64,000 nt of DNA from Periplaneta americana (GCF_040183065.1 NC_091119.1:104894263-104958262); one strand, 5' to 3'; counted from the first letter of the stretch, positions 24,035-36,215 are shown. Notes: generated by a model from the letters alone, not told the origin. Numbers and translations: made by a program.

Positions 24035-24540
24035 TCAACTCTTTCAGCAATTATAAAAGCATAAATAAGTTGTGTCTCAATCCATGAAGCGCCACATGCC
24101 TCAGCAGAGGTGAACGATCATCCAACCACTACTTGAGTAATGTATGGTTAGCACGATTATCCCCCAGGCCTATGGTCGTCAGCACTCGCTGAAATGTGCA
24201 ATGGGTACGCGGTGCTGTCCCGTGTACACTATCGTGCAACAGGGAAAGATACAGAGCATACCCGCTAGCAGCTACGGAGTGCACCCTAGTGCACTGCGTT
24301 TTCCGCGGGTAAGAGAGATTAGCCCCAGCGTGCTCTGTGCTGACGACCCCTGCCCCAGGCGATGTAGCTGGTTTTCGATACCGGATTTCCCTCCCTATCG
24401 AAGGTTCCCAAATTCGTATCGAAGTTGGAATGGGGTACTGGTCCCATACATTGACCGAAATTTCATGAGAAAATGTCTTGTTCATGAGGACACGAAACAG
24501 ATCTCATTTAGTAACACGAGTCCTAGGCATGATGTCTTAG
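24035..24540 (-). repeat. tRNA-derived SINE (family S1), interrupted
   Basis: The body includes TAGCTGGTTTTCGATACCGG, CCGAAATTTCATGAGAAAATG and, at the right end, a decayed tRNA-like head (minus strand CTAAGACATCATGCCTAGGACTCG). A hAT MITE is inserted at 24170-24352. A related fragment is at 10565-10760. Assignment to an insect SINE is from pattern memory. Confidence 0.6.
24170..24352. mobile_element. hAT-type MITE inserted in SINE
   Basis: 183 bases with imperfect inverted ends (CTATGGTCGTCAGCAC against CAGGGGTCGTCAGCAC) flanked by the 8-base duplication CCCCAGGC (24162-24169, 24353-24360). The same element lies inverted at 38500-38677 with its own 8-base duplication. It is GC-richer than its surroundings and makes spurious open frames on both strands. 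Confidence 0.8.
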
Positions 24541-24544
24541 ATGA

Positions 24545-24872
24545 ATATTCGGTAGAACGGAGAAAAACTCTCTCCGGCACCGGGACTCGAACCGAGGTTT
24601 CCAGCTTTGTCCCCTAAGTCACACCGGATTCAAGTTCCGATGCCGGATCGAATCCCTCACACTTTAAGTTCTACCTACCTACTGTGTTCCTCTTTATTGA
24701 CCTACCCTCGTGTACCGTGTCACAGTATGTGTGACAGTAGACACAATGTCCAACCACAAGTACAGAGATGCACTCATTACGAGTGACTAAGTGGCCGGGG
24801 TCCGACGGAACATGGCGCCGTCTTGAACCACGAAGTAATTACTTACGCTTTATCGTAGTAGTGTGATATCTT
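24545..24872 (-). repeat. tRNA-derived SINE (family R1), inverted copy
   Basis: Inverted counterpart of 10135-10475. It shows the B box (GGGACTCGAACC on plus), the GTGACTTA-type A box and the AGTGAC...CCGGGGTCCGACGGAAC body. Confidence 0.7.
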
Positions 24873-25369
24873 ATATCACGACGCAATGGCGTGGAGAATT
24901 CTAAAATAATTATTCTTGACATTTTTGTAAGCGAGAAAATTCCCATGGTGCACAACTGTAATATTATCAATATAGTGGAAGGGGATCGTCAATTAGAACC
25001 GCTACTCTGGTAACTTTATTGCTGCTATAACAACATGACACATACTCGTATGTCGTATTATTAAAATATGCTTACAACTCTAGCCCCCCTGGACACATGT
25101 TATAATAAATCACGAAATACTTTGTCTATATAACATTGCCTAATGTTCGTTCGTTGGCTGCATGGTATAAAGACCATCAATCTATGACGTAGATGCTGGT
25201 CGGGCCAAAGGTTTTTCTTTGAAATAGTAACACTTGTGACAAAATAAAATAGCAGTTTGGGTTTTTCTCGGAGTGCTCCTATTTCCCCATGTTAGACTTC
25301 AACATCATTCTGTCTTATCTCCATCAGATTTGCATCCTTTAGCATTCCCCAATCGCCGGCTGGTGACAC
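24873..25369. other. No gene recognised
   Basis: No feature I can support. Confidence 0.5.
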
Positions 25370-25372
25370 CTG

Positions 25373-26870
25373 GGGCCTGTTTCACAATGTTTACAAGCTT
25401 TGTAAATTGTAAACTTCTGTTTCACAATCTTTGTTTGTAATGTTGAACTTTACAAAGGAAATCAAATCTTTACAAATTAAATTTTGCTCACTTTACAAGT
25501 ATTCTGTTTCACAATGAAGAGTAATTTTACAAACATGTAAATTTTACTTGTAAAATTAGCACATTTTCTACAATACCTCTGAGATGTGTAAAGTTTGATA
25601 TTGCAACAAATTATGAATAAATACAATAAAGAAATACTTATTAAATTAATTTTTGAGTAACTGGATAATATTAAGAATTAAACTAAAGCAGTTTTGATGT
25701 TATTAAGGAGTTCTAGTGACTCAGACGAAGATACTGAATTTAGACCTAATCAAACGAAGACGTATACGTAAAATTCTCCGGCCAAGAATTAATAGCACGT
25801 TCGTATCATTGTATAAATTTAATTAAAGGTTTCGAATGAGTCCCGCGCTATACTTCAGAATACCGCATAAGTATTTATATACGAAGACTGTATTTAATAA
25901 ATACTCGCACTTAATAAAGAAGTTCCCTGCACCAAAAATAAATAATTCAATAATGCAATAGTAACACTACTTACGCTGTATTCTGAAGTCGTTTCGAGTC
26001 CCGTTTCTCTGGAATCTTTCCTACAAGATACGGGACATCATATATCCAACATCCAAAAGAGAAAATTGATACCCTAACCTCAAAGCGAGAACTGTATTGC
26101 TTTGCATTGGATGCAGTCAGTTCCGTGGGTTAGCAGATAAGCACGGAATTTCTAAGATATCAGTGTGCAAAAGTGCGCACAGGGTAGTTGATGTTATTAA
26201 AAGAGTTAAATTCGGGGCAGGTTTTTGATCACCAAAATGTTATTTACTATAGCACAGAATTTTTATGCTGCTGCTGGGATCACTAATGTTTGTGAGGTTA
26301 GGGATGAAACATTAATAAATAATACTGATGGATCAACACGATTGTGTAGTTAGACATCGTAATTATTTTATCAATTGCATATTTGTACGTGGACTAATCT
26401 GTTATTTACTTATTTGACTGAATTTGGTGCTAACTTTGGTCATTTAAGTAATAGACGTATTGGTATACTCGACCAATCACATCATATGAAATTCCATTGT
26501 CGCCAATATATAAAAATCTAAATACTTTTAATTTTCTTTAACAACACTTTATATTTTCTGTTGGTGAAATATGAATCAGCAAGCTTAGAATAATCTATTT
26601 TAGTACAAAATATAAAAATATGTATCGATAGTAAGAAAACGATAGCGACTTTAGCTCTGCTCCTTAGCGATTTTTGTAAACTGTCGTTGGCGATATTGTG
26701 TAACCAATAATGCGTATTTGTAAATTTCTTTAGCTGATTTTGTAAAGTCCGTCAAACTTTACAAACCAATAAGATAGCATTGTGAAACACAATTTACAAG
26801 CATTTGTAATCTTTTACTTGTTATTTGTAAATTGTTAATTTGTAATTTGTAAGGATTGTGAAACGGGCCC
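25373..26870 (+). mobile_element. PIF/Harbinger-like transposon, decayed
   Basis: Ends are inverted repeats GGGCCTGTTTCACAATG and GGGCCCGTTTCACAATC, flanked by a 3-base duplication CTG (25370-25372, 26871-26873). Subterminal DNA is rich in TTTACAA/TTGTAAA motifs on both sides. A frame near 26095-26215 (plus) gives GLADKHGISKISVCKSAHRV followed by VDVIKR, the helix-turn-helix region of Harbinger (HARBI1-type) transposases. The DDE domain is lost. The duplication is not the usual TWA, but its length fits the superfamily. Confidence 0.8.
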
Positions 26871-27014
26871 CTGGAGGATATTGATCTAGGAATGGATTAG
26901 GTTGTCAGCAAACTTTAACATAGTCAGCAGCCGTGGGTTGGAAATTCGCCTAGCTGGCATTCAGCGTAATAGTTCTCTGAAACGGACGTAGCACTAGGGT
27001 TCGCTTCCCCCTTC

Positions 27015-27015
<1 letters not shown>

Positions 27016-27074
<59 letters not shown>
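27016..27074. repeat. AAT microsatellite
   Basis: About 19 AAT units, seen on the minus strand as a spurious poly-leucine frame. Confidence 0.9.
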
Positions 27075-27075
<1 letters not shown>

Positions 27076-27486
27076 GGCCTAATAATACTTCATAATAGTA
27101 GACAAGTGAATTCAAAGTACATGACCTATTGCATAGTTATCTTATAAGTAAAGGTAGGAATTTACACCACAACATGAGGATATTATGTTAGTTGTGCTTA
27201 GACTGTCGTTACGTCATGAATGACGTGAAGCCTGAGGTATGGCCAGGTTACAGAAGAAATGTGTTTTATATCGCAGCAATTGAATAGGGATATATTTCTC
27301 GTGTGTGGTTTTCAGCGTTGTGCTCCGGAAATTGGTTTGTTTACATTGCACTGCGATGCGTTGATTGGTTAACCACATAAAGCAACAATCCCACCCTGCT
27401 TATACTACGGCAGAGTTCTCTAACATGCACCTGCATTGCTAGCTACTCTCACTGTCTCTTTCAACAACGAACACACTATGCATACC

Positions 27487-28165
27487 TAGGGTGACCAGAT
27501 TCACATCGATAAAAAAAGAGGACTCAGAGCTTCAAAAAGGAGGACATTGTTCGGAAAAAGAGGACAGAAAATATGTATTTATATTTAGGCTTATTATACT
27601 TTAAAGTACATCGATGTCTATTTTATTACAAAATATTTACAGTACAGATTTAGTCCTTTATCAAACTTAAAAGTATATTAATATCTATTTTATTACAAAA
27701 TAATTATGAAAAAAACTTAATAATAATGATTTTACAGTTAGCTACATAAGAAAGTCAAGGGAACTATAATTATTAAAGAGAAATAATATCTATTTAGATA
27801 TAGGTTTAGGCCTGTATTACACTTAAAATTATGTCAATATCTATTTTATTACAGCGTCCCTATGATAAAACTTAATAATATAAAATAATTTCACAGTTAG
27901 CTACATACTGTATGAAAGCAACGACCATAATAAGTAGGAGCAAAGAGAGTTATGATCTTTGGCAAAGGGTATATTCTGTCGATGCTGATGCCATCTACAG
28001 GCAAATTACTTCAGAAAGGCATCAAAGCAGATAATTTCAAAATATCAGGCATACAAGTTACGAAAAGGAGGACATTACTTGATTTTTTTAAAATCCGCCC
28101 GGACCCCGGACAAAGATCTGAAGCGGAGGACGTGTCCGGACAAAAGAGGACGTCTGGTCACCCTA
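27487..28165 (+). mobile_element. hAT-like non-autonomous element
   Basis: 679 bases bounded by TAGGGTGACCAGA and its inverse, with a perfect 8-base duplication TGCATACC (27479-27486, 28166-28173). Both length of duplication and terminus fit hAT elements of the TAGGGTGACCAGA type. The interior has GAGGAC-rich ends and a short frame near 28070 (RTLLDFFKIRPD), with no transposase. Confidence 0.82.
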
Positions 28166-28173
28166 TGCATACC

Positions 28174-28626
28174 TAACTTTGTAGTCTTTGTGTGTAAATT
28201 CTTATGTTTACATATAAGTAGACTTCGAAGTTGAGGTCCTTTAACTGACAGCGGAGTACTGGGTGGAGATTGAGGAACAGGATAGGGCTTGTTTACTTTT
28301 TATATCTTCCCATCCACTGTGTTGTTTGTCTAGGTATGATTGACGTTGAAGGTTTCGTATGTACTAGCACTGAAGCTGGGACATTTCGAACAGCGTGAAG
28401 TCATTGCGATGTCTAAAATGAAATGAAATGAAATTGGAACATTATTAACTTTCTGCCACAAGGAAAAAAATTGAAATAATATAAAATAAAATGAAACATT
28501 ACAAAAAGATGGAATTTGTTCAGGACAAAACTTACGTTGTAGAGGGTTTGTCTCAGGGTACTCCCATTCCCTTTTCGTTCCACAAAATTCTCCACCATCA
28601 TCTTCAATAGTTAAAAACAGGCTTTG
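28174..28626. other. No gene recognised
   Basis: Nothing identified beyond short AAATG runs near 28418. Confidence 0.5.
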
Positions 28627-29300
28627 TGGTTGTATTGTATTGTATTGTATTGTATTGTATTGTATTTATTAACATTACATGGTATTCATACATCGCTTAC
28701 AGTTAGAATATGGAACAAGTCAAAAAACTTAATACTATTATAAAATCTTAATTCATAGTCACAGTCTAGATGAAATATATACAGATGAGATTTACAATAT
28801 AGTCTACTAGTACAACACAAAGTTTTAGTATCATTTTCATGAAGTGTTATTGAATGTCATGAATTCACCTACAGAATAGAAGGCGTGAGAAATTAGGTAC
28901 TTCTTCAATTTGGCTCTAAATAATTTTATGTTTTGAGTTTCATTTTTTATATCGATAGGGAGGCTGTTAAAACTTTTTACTGCCATATAACGCACTCCTT
29001 TTTGATAGCACGATAGGCTTGCCGATGGAGTATGAAAGTCATTTTTTGACGTGTATTTATTCTATGAACTGTTGAATTAGTTACAAAGTTTTCACGAATA
29101 CATACGAGGAAGATTATTAATGAAAAGATATACTGACAAGCCATGGGCATTATTTGTAGTTTTTTTTAAATAGTCCTACACGATTCCCTAGATTTGGCAC
29201 CTACTATTATTCTAATTACTCTTTTTTTCATTTTCTAATTCAACAGCACAAATTTCTAAATCCCTGTCTTTGCAAAAATGTGAAAGATCAATATTTTTGA
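28627..29300 (-). mobile_element. LINE (family E) 3' end
   Basis: A (TATTG)n tract at 28627-28667 is the microsatellite tail of a minus-strand LINE. Reading minus from about 29040, broken frames give DFHTPSASLSCYQKGVRYMA, then SFNSLPIDIKNETQNIKLFR and KKYLISHAFYSVGEFM. This is the C-terminal block of non-LTR reverse transcriptases (HxxxTxxxxxxxKGxxYxGxKxFNxLPxxIK...YLxxHxFYSxxE). It is truncated upstream. Confidence 0.75.
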
Positions 29301-30198
29301 AATTAAGATCAGATTTGAGAAATACACTCACACCTCCATCGTATCGTGGGTATCGTGGTTAGCACGATTTCCATTGGTAATGTACGTAGGTTATAAAGAC
29401 TGGTGGTATAGCCAGGCAACATTCAAAATATAGCGCTTCCGCTTTCGATTCGCGCATGACGTCATACTTATACAACCACTAACTGATAATGAGAGGTGTG
29501 ATAGATAGGAGGTCATTTTAAACTTTAAAATTGACCTGAAATACACTAGCGTAGTACGAATACAACAATGCTATATTATCTATCTGGAGTAAACCGTACT
29601 TCACAGGAACTGATCTTCACTCTGCCACACACTCCAGCCAAATGACACAACTCCCACTCTATTCTGACTGGTAGGAGCATTTGGTTTCTGCACGCTATGA
29701 AATGTTTGTTGCCGGACTATACCTTGCTCGTCCGGGGTTGGGACCTGGCTCTTACAGGGCTGAAACATGATGAATCGCTTTTAAGCGTCTGATTCACCAA
29801 TAAGTGAGTGTGTCGCGAAATTTTGGAATTTGAAAAATAAATTTTATGCCACCCAGAAAGTGTCTTTACAACGCATTTTTTATTTACAACGAAGTCTTTG
29901 ATATGGTATATTTTATTTTGAGACAGACTTTACCAATGAAACGTAAAGACCTGCAACTATGTTTAGTAATTCGTTTACTGTTTCCACTTAGTAATAAATA
30001 GGCCCTAGAGTTTAGAATCGTCAGAACATTTCGGTCAGTTTCAGCATATATGTACTATTTCATGAAAAGTGCTTTATTTAGATTTCGTCATGGACAAAAT
30101 TTTAATTCAAGCTTTGGCAGTCTTAAGCAAGTTGCAGAGGAAGTCGGTTCGCTTTGTGCAAGTCAGGAGATAGTAACGTGTAGTAGAGGCGTTGACCT
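29301..30198. other. No gene recognised
   Basis: Non-coding, without named repeats. Confidence 0.5.
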
Positions 30199-31290
30199 GT
30201 GTTAAACCGGCGAATAAGGATGCGTAATAGTGAAATGGAAGACAGTACAGTGAAACAAGACCTAATGGAAATGAAGGAGAGCATGGCAGAGCTAAGGAAG
30301 AAGATGGAAGAAATTCAACTGGAAAACGAAATTCTGAAAAGCAAATGGGATCAATTTGAAGAGGAAAAGAGGAGAAAAAACTTGTTATTTTTCGGTATAG
30401 AAGAAAAAAGATAGAGAACAGAGTATCGATACATATGAGAAGATATTAGGAGTGTGTTGGGAGTGTTTTGGTATGGACGTGCGCGATGGGCAAGTACAGG
30501 AAGCATTTAGATTAGGAAAAAAGCAAATACAAATTCAGAACAAGCTAGGCCAATATTAGTAAAATTTAAGAGCGTGGTTACGAAGAAGAGGATTATGAAG
30601 AATAGAAATATGCTAGGGAACACAACGATCAGAATAGATAACGACTGGAGCTACGAAGTGAGAAGTAGAAGAAGAGTTCTAATCCCTTTTATTAACTCAT
30701 CAAGGACAAAATTGAGATAAACAATTTGGTTTTTAGTGTAGAGGAGTGCTTAGTAACATTAAAGGAACCGATCGTAGGCTCAGAATAAAAGGAAAGGAAC
30801 AGAAAATTTTTGAAAGAAAAAATCAAGAATATCGTAGCTAAAGGCGAGTTTAGTGACACAAGTGTGGTGAGTGTACGCGAGAAAAATGCAAACGAGTCGA
30901 ACTCAGTGACGATTTCCGAAAAGCAGGCATTGACGTCAACTGATGAAGAAACAGGAGTGACGCGAACTGGCATTCAACAAGCTCAGCAGAACAAGACCTC
31001 AATGTAAGCGAATGGAAATAGTGGACATCAGATGGGAGCAATTCCGAAGCGGGTGAAGTAACTAAGATCTAAATCGAGGCTGACGAGAAGCAGAGTAATG
31101 CAAGTAGGAGATAGTTCAGGGAGCAGTGATGAAGGAAGAGGGGAAAACGAGGTGAAAAAACAGCACGACTTAAGGAAATGGTGTGGAGGGGAAATAAATC
31201 GTGAGAAAAGAAAACTAAGAGCTAAAAAGTAGCAATGTGGAAAAGTGAGTAGTGAAAAGTGCAAATAATTAGATGTAGAGTGAGGGGAAA
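30199..31290 (+). mobile_element. LINE ORF1-type remnant with coiled coil
   Basis: The first frame (30199-30414) is a heptad-rich coiled coil (MKESMAELRKKMEEIQLENE) ending RRKNLLFFGIEEK. Further frames carry TYEKILGVCWECFGMDVRDG, VQEAFRLGKK, RPILVKFKSVVTKKRIMKN and WSYEVRSRRRVLIPFI. This is the layout of LINE ORF1 proteins: coiled coil, RNA-binding fold, then 'RPxLVKFxxxxxKxxIxxN' and 'S.EVRxxRxxL'. It has several stops and a frameshift near 30540. The downstream acidic tail reads to about 31260. No reverse transcriptase follows. Confidence 0.7.
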
Positions 31291-31494
31291 TGTGTCATAC
31301 AGGAGGGGGTTATAGTATTTTTGGTATAATGATGAGTTAGGTGTAATGTAGTGGAAGAATTGATGACAGACAAAAAAAGACTAGTGGAAGAATTGCAATA
31401 AGAAATTTAAACAAAGTAATGTCCTAATTGACTTGTACGAGAGGCATTGTAAAACGGGGAGACGGCACTGTATGCTAATAATGTGAAGTGCCGC

Positions 31495-32437
31495 CTCACC
31501 GAAAGGTAGATTGCTTAAAGACAAATATATACATTCATTCATATTACAATTCAAGCTTTGGGTTAGAATTAAATAACAGCAGTGCTAATTCAAGTAATGT
31601 GAGCGAAAATTCCCTTCAGGGTTCACAAAAACGTACTGCCTTTCGTAAATATAGTGATGAATACTTGCAACATGGTTTTACGTGGCGTGGAGATGAATAT
31701 ACACAAAATCCCGAGTGTCTTATATGCGGAAATGTTCTGTCAAATCAGTCGATGGTGCCGAATAAACTAAGAAGACATTTATAGGCTAACTGCCGTTTTC
31801 AACGTCATACTTGTGTGAATCAGTATTTTCTACCATGAAAATAGTGCACTCTAAACAAAGTAACAGTGTGCTGCATCTTGAAGATGATTTATATGTCCTG
31901 TGAACCATAAGGCCACATATAGAGAAATTCTGTGCAACCCACCAAGCGCAGACTTCACATTAATTTAAATAGGTAAGTTTTCAAAAACGATCATGAAAGT
32001 TTTTCATCGGACATCCATTGATAGGTTGGTATTTTTTAGACATACTAGGTTTTTTTTTCTAATCCCACTCAAGTTGCTGCTTGTTGTTTAAGAATTTTCG
32101 ACTGCGTGTTAACATCGACCTGGAACGGCGTTCCGGCACTTTTTTCTTGCATTTTTCATCAAGCAAGCGAAATATGTGTGAATAACTGTGTTTTTAATTT
32201 AATTTTCCTTTGAATTCCGCTTAGCCCTTGAAAGTCTTGATTGAACGAAAAGGAAGATAAAAACGACAAAATTCCCGTGCAGTGAACTGTAATCATCTCC
32301 CCGTCTGCTATAAAATATTCTACACAGAGTTTCACCACCTTTTCCTCCACAAGAAAATCACTAGTTGTTGTGTGTCGCGATATAGTGGGCGCTCAGTAAG
32401 TTGTGTCGTCAGTCAAAAAAGATTGGAAACCACTGAT
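31495..32437 (+). mobile_element. hAT (Charlie/ZBED-like) element, internally deleted
   Basis: The frame near 31630-31784 encodes YSDEYLQHGFTWRGDE then PECLICGNVL and LRRHL, a BED zinc finger of the type in ZBED5/GTF2IRD2-like hAT proteins (CxxC...HxxxxH-like). After a gap, 31800-31900 gives a hAT C-terminal phrase (SYLCESVFSTMKIVHSKQ, then LEDDL). The catalytic middle is missing. The right end at about 32437 reads, inverted, CAGTGGTTTCCAATC, a hAT-Charlie terminus. No left terminus was found, so the 5' end is truncated. Confidence 0.7.
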
Positions 32438-32740
32438 CTAACCCACACGTCGGATCATCTAATAGATCACACAGTGAACCTTCCCTCATCCGACTCTCGA
32501 AAGTGGAGCCGTATACTTATATATCTATTATCGCGCTATAAATTTATAGTAAGAAATGCAGTCTTTCTCTATCCTATATATCCATAGTACCCTACATTAC
32601 TGTAAGTAATGTTTATAGCAGTAGTGTCGAGTTGTAAGCTCCAAAACCGGTTGTGGAGCTAGATCGGAGCTTGGACTTGCTTATGTCTGTGGAAACACCA
32701 GAGCACGCAACCAGTCTAGTGGAGCGCTCCGCTCCGTTTA

Positions 32741-32871
32741 AGGCTGGTTCACAATAAACCGGGAACGGAAACGACAACGAGAACGGAAATAATGTTAAAA
32801 TAAATTTATTTTAACATTATTTCCGTTCTCGTTCTCGTCGTTTCCGTTTCCGGTTTATTGTGAACCAGCCT
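32741..32871. mobile_element. Near-perfect palindromic MITE
   Basis: 131 bases whose two halves are almost exact inverted copies (AGGCTGGTTCACAATAAACC at one end, its inverse at the other), differing by one substitution and a small rearrangement. TTA flanks both ends (32738-32740, 32872-32874), consistent with a 3-base PIF/Harbinger-type duplication. It can fold into one long hairpin. Confidence 0.8.
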
Positions 32872-33056
32872 TTAGTCTCTGTCTAACAACGCTGGCTTAT
32901 AGCGTTACTTGTATTGATGTACTGGAAACAAAATTTTACAATTCTACATTATTATTCTACATTTATACAACAATGCCTAATATTCATGTTTAAAGTTTTG
33001 TTCAACTTATATTCCATACATGTTGCGGTGTGGTTATTCTTGTTTACAAGATCAAG

Positions 33057-33590
33057 ATTTATTTATTTGTTTATTTATTTATTTATTTACTTATGTATGT
33101 ATGTATTTATTTACTTATTTACTTATCTATTTATTTATTTTGCTAACAAATGTAACATAAAATATAATATAAACAGAAAAACTTTAGCTCACCCCTGAAA
33201 GAGTGTAACTTGTGCTCAGGGGCGGATTCTTGAATTGAAATTAAAAAGTATATAATATAATTTTCCTTAAGTCTACTACACAATAATAATATATAAATTT
33301 AAATTTACAATTTTTCATTATTTATAAAATCCATACATAACTATTTTAATTTAATACTAGAACTATTAAAATTGAGAAGATCAGGATATTTAAATATACA
33401 TTTGTTATATATTCTTGTGCCTAAATTACTACTATAATTAAATACTGTACCAGTGTTGCATTTTGGTTCAAAAAATTTTGAAGAATTCATACTATTTGTT
33501 TCATAACTATGAGAATACAATTCAAAATTATTTCGATTTTTTATGTATGAATTGTATCAATACAATATAATAAATTTGTCTTATTACATT
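33057..33590 (-). mobile_element. LINE (family A) 3' end, inverted copy
   Basis: Reverse complement of the 3' part of 7270-8031. It has a (TTTA)n tail at 33057-33142, the CCCCTGA...TCAGGGG hairpin (33194-33227) and decayed codons for the NKxxxKYPDLLNFNSS-type end. It is truncated at the 5' side near 33590. Confidence 0.75.
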
Positions 33591-33933
33591 TCGTAATTTT
33601 GTAATGTAAAAGCTAATATATTAATATATAAGTAATTTTGAAATGTAAAGTTGCAAATTTTGATTTCCTGTAGCACGATGTAATGCGATTTGTTAAAACG
33701 AGACCCTTGCTACGGGACAACTAGATAGTTACGTAACGCTTGTTTCCTTGAACTCGTATTTCACCTTGAGTACGGAGTGTGCCAACTCGGATTCGAGTTC
33801 AGGTGTGGCGTTTTTCTAAGAAGTAACAGTCACGACCTTGATTACTTCACAATCCACCGTCTCTGCTCATCGAACATCCAATTCGAACGGGGAAAAACTG
33901 CACAATGTCGTATAGGGTGTACCTCAAGTTGGT

Positions 33934-34188
33934 TTATTTATTTATTTATTTATTTTATTGGGTTATTTTACGACGCTGTATCAATATCTAGGTTATTTAG
34001 CGTCTGAATGAAATGCCGGTGAAATGAGTCCGGGGTCCAGCACCGAAAGTTACCCAGCATTTGCTCGTATTGGGTTGAGGGAAAACCCCGGATAAAACCT
34101 CAACCAGGTAACTTGCCCCGACCGGGATTCGAACCCGGGCCACCTGGTTTCCCGGCCAGACGCGCTGACCACTACTCCAAGGTGTGGA
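33934..34188 (-). repeat. tRNA-derived SINE (family S2)
   Basis: A full-length minus-strand SINE. The tRNA-like head at the right end has GGAGTAGTGGTCAGCGCG and GGGTTCGAATCC (B box), then a body ending TACAGCGTCGTAAAATAACC and an A/T-rich (TTTA) tail on the left. It is flanked by the 9-base duplication CAAGTTGGT (33925-33933, 34189-34197). Other copies are at 37603-37864 and, as a fragment, 36063-36215. Confidence 0.85.
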
Positions 34189-34510
34189 CAAGTTGGTGTT
34201 TCTCTACTCCGAAAATAATAGGATACTATTTCAATCTAGATTTTAAGTTACTTAAGGATGTAAGAGAAAACTAACTAGTACCGTGCCAGATTCGTGTTTC
34301 GAGCTTCCGCTTGTGCCTGGGTTCTAATCCCATCTTGGGCTTAATGCCTAGTTGTATATTTTTCCTACGATTTTCTGTACAGTGTGGAGAATTATCAGAT
34401 AACTACATAGCAATTCTCACAATCATCTCACTCAAATACCAAACCCTATCACCCATTCCATCACAACGGAATTGTTGCAGCATCATTAGTAACCGACAAG
34501 TCCACCGCTG

Positions 34511-35302
34511 CACAGTGTGCAATAACGCAAATCAAGCTGGACAAAATTAATAACTACTCTGCATTCCAATGGATTGTTATGAAAGTTTGTACAGACCTTA
34601 TAAATAACACATATTTTTTGTGTACAAATTCTGACTGCTTTTGTGTACGAGGAATTACCTCTTTATAGGGGTGGTTTTAAACTAAAATATTAACTCTCTT
34701 TCATATAACAGATTTAAAAAAAAAACAGTGTACGGAAATTACAGGTAGAATATATTTTTGTGTACAAACTATATTTACGGTTCCATAAGAGGAAGTACCC
34801 TTTACAGGGAGTGCATTTACGCAAAATAAACTTCTCTCCTACATAACAAATCTTTATGAAACTTTGTACAGGAGTTATAGGTAGCATATGTACAAATACT
34901 GATTACATCTGTATGCTACCTGTAGGCCTAATTGTTGTACAATGTTTCATAAAAATATATTATATAGGAGAGAAGTTATTAATTTTGTCTAAATGCACCA
35001 CTATAAAGAGGCAGTTCCTCTTATGAAACATAATCAGACTTCGTAAACAACAAATAAAATATTCCACCTGTAACTGCTATATAAAATTTAATAAAAATCT
35101 GTTATATAGGAGAGAAGTTATTAATTTTGTTTAAATGCACCCGCTATAAAGGGATAATTTTTCTTCTGCAAACGTAATCAGAATTTGAAAACAAAACATG
35201 TGTGCCACCTGTAAGGCATGTACAAAGTTTCATAACAATCCGTTGGAATGCAGAGAAGTTATTAATTTTGTCCAGCTGTGATTTGCGTTCTGATTCACTG
35301 TG
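34511..35302. mobile_element. Foldback element with subrepeats
   Basis: The whole 790 bases form a large imperfect palindrome centred near 34905. Both ends start CACAGTG and share AACGCAAATCA and GGACAAAATTAATAACT, and the centre is AGGTAGCAT...ATGCTACCT. Within the arms, units of about 115-160 bases (AAATTAATAACTTCTCTCC..., CTCTTTATAG) repeat. No coding frame. It resembles a foldback (long TIR) transposon. Confidence 0.72.
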
Positions 35303-36062
35303 CGTTTGTTAAAGTTAGATAAAGATGTGATCACTGTATTTTTAACCTGATGTTCGATGTCATGTGAATAATTTTGCAGGCCTAAAACACTCACAAGTGA
35401 TTAAAAATTTCCTTATTCCATGATTCTTTTCTGCTCTTAAGCCAAATATGGAACAGTTGCCATATGCACCACCATTGAAAAAAATTAATTACTGATAAAT
35501 GCGCAAGAACGCGCAAACTTTAAAACACTCTAAATGATGCTGTATTAAATGGTAAAAGAATTATTGTAACTGGACGTCACCGGCTATATTAAAACTCACA
35601 TTATATTTGGAGAACTTTGAAATAATAATATTTTTTTCAATTGTAATGTTTAAACCCTTCTGTAAAAAGAATAATACTGTATACTTTACAAACTTGTAAT
35701 TGAAGTTACATTAGCAAGAACGTACCTGTCTGAACAGATTCCATGTCTCACAACACAATAAATGATTAACAATAATTGGCTCTTTTTCACCCACATAGTA
35801 AGCCTTCCTATCTACTGCTGAACACGAGCGAGAAGGGTTTGGAAGAACTCATTGTTCAAACCCTTCTAAATGTAGCTTGCCGCTGATAAAACAGTAAAAC
35901 CTGTTTCTCACAACATTCTTTAAATGTTAAAGAACATGAATTCATATTCACTATGCCTGACTAAAAAAAATCAAAATTTGATTTCTGTCCACCTAACTTA
36001 GGAAAATTGCACACTGTGTGCTGTGAAGTAACAGCATACCTACCCGTGAAACGACAAATTAC
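35303..36062. other. No gene recognised
   Basis: Non-coding. Confidence 0.5.
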
Positions 36063-36215
36063 ATGGTTGAGCTTTTTTTCGGGGTTTTTCTTCAACCAAT
36101 TAAGAGCAAATGCTGTATAACTTTCGACGCTGGACCCAGGACTTATTTCGCTGGCATTATCACTTTCACTTCGTTCAGACGATAGATGACTATCGTAGTT
36201 GATAAAGCGCCGTAA
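36063..36215 (+). repeat. SINE (family S2) body fragment
   Basis: GGGTTTTTCTTCAACCAATTAAGAGCAAATGCTG...CTGGACCC matches the S2 body in the opposite orientation to the copies at 33934 and 37603. The tRNA-like head is absent. Confidence 0.6.

Noticed and set aside
24144..24617. Plus-strand frame of 157 codons, with a 118-codon minus-strand frame opposite
   Set aside because: It crosses a hAT MITE and SINE sequence in GC-richer repeat DNA and has no protein features.
27000..27115. Poly-leucine frame
   Set aside because: Translation of an AAT microsatellite.
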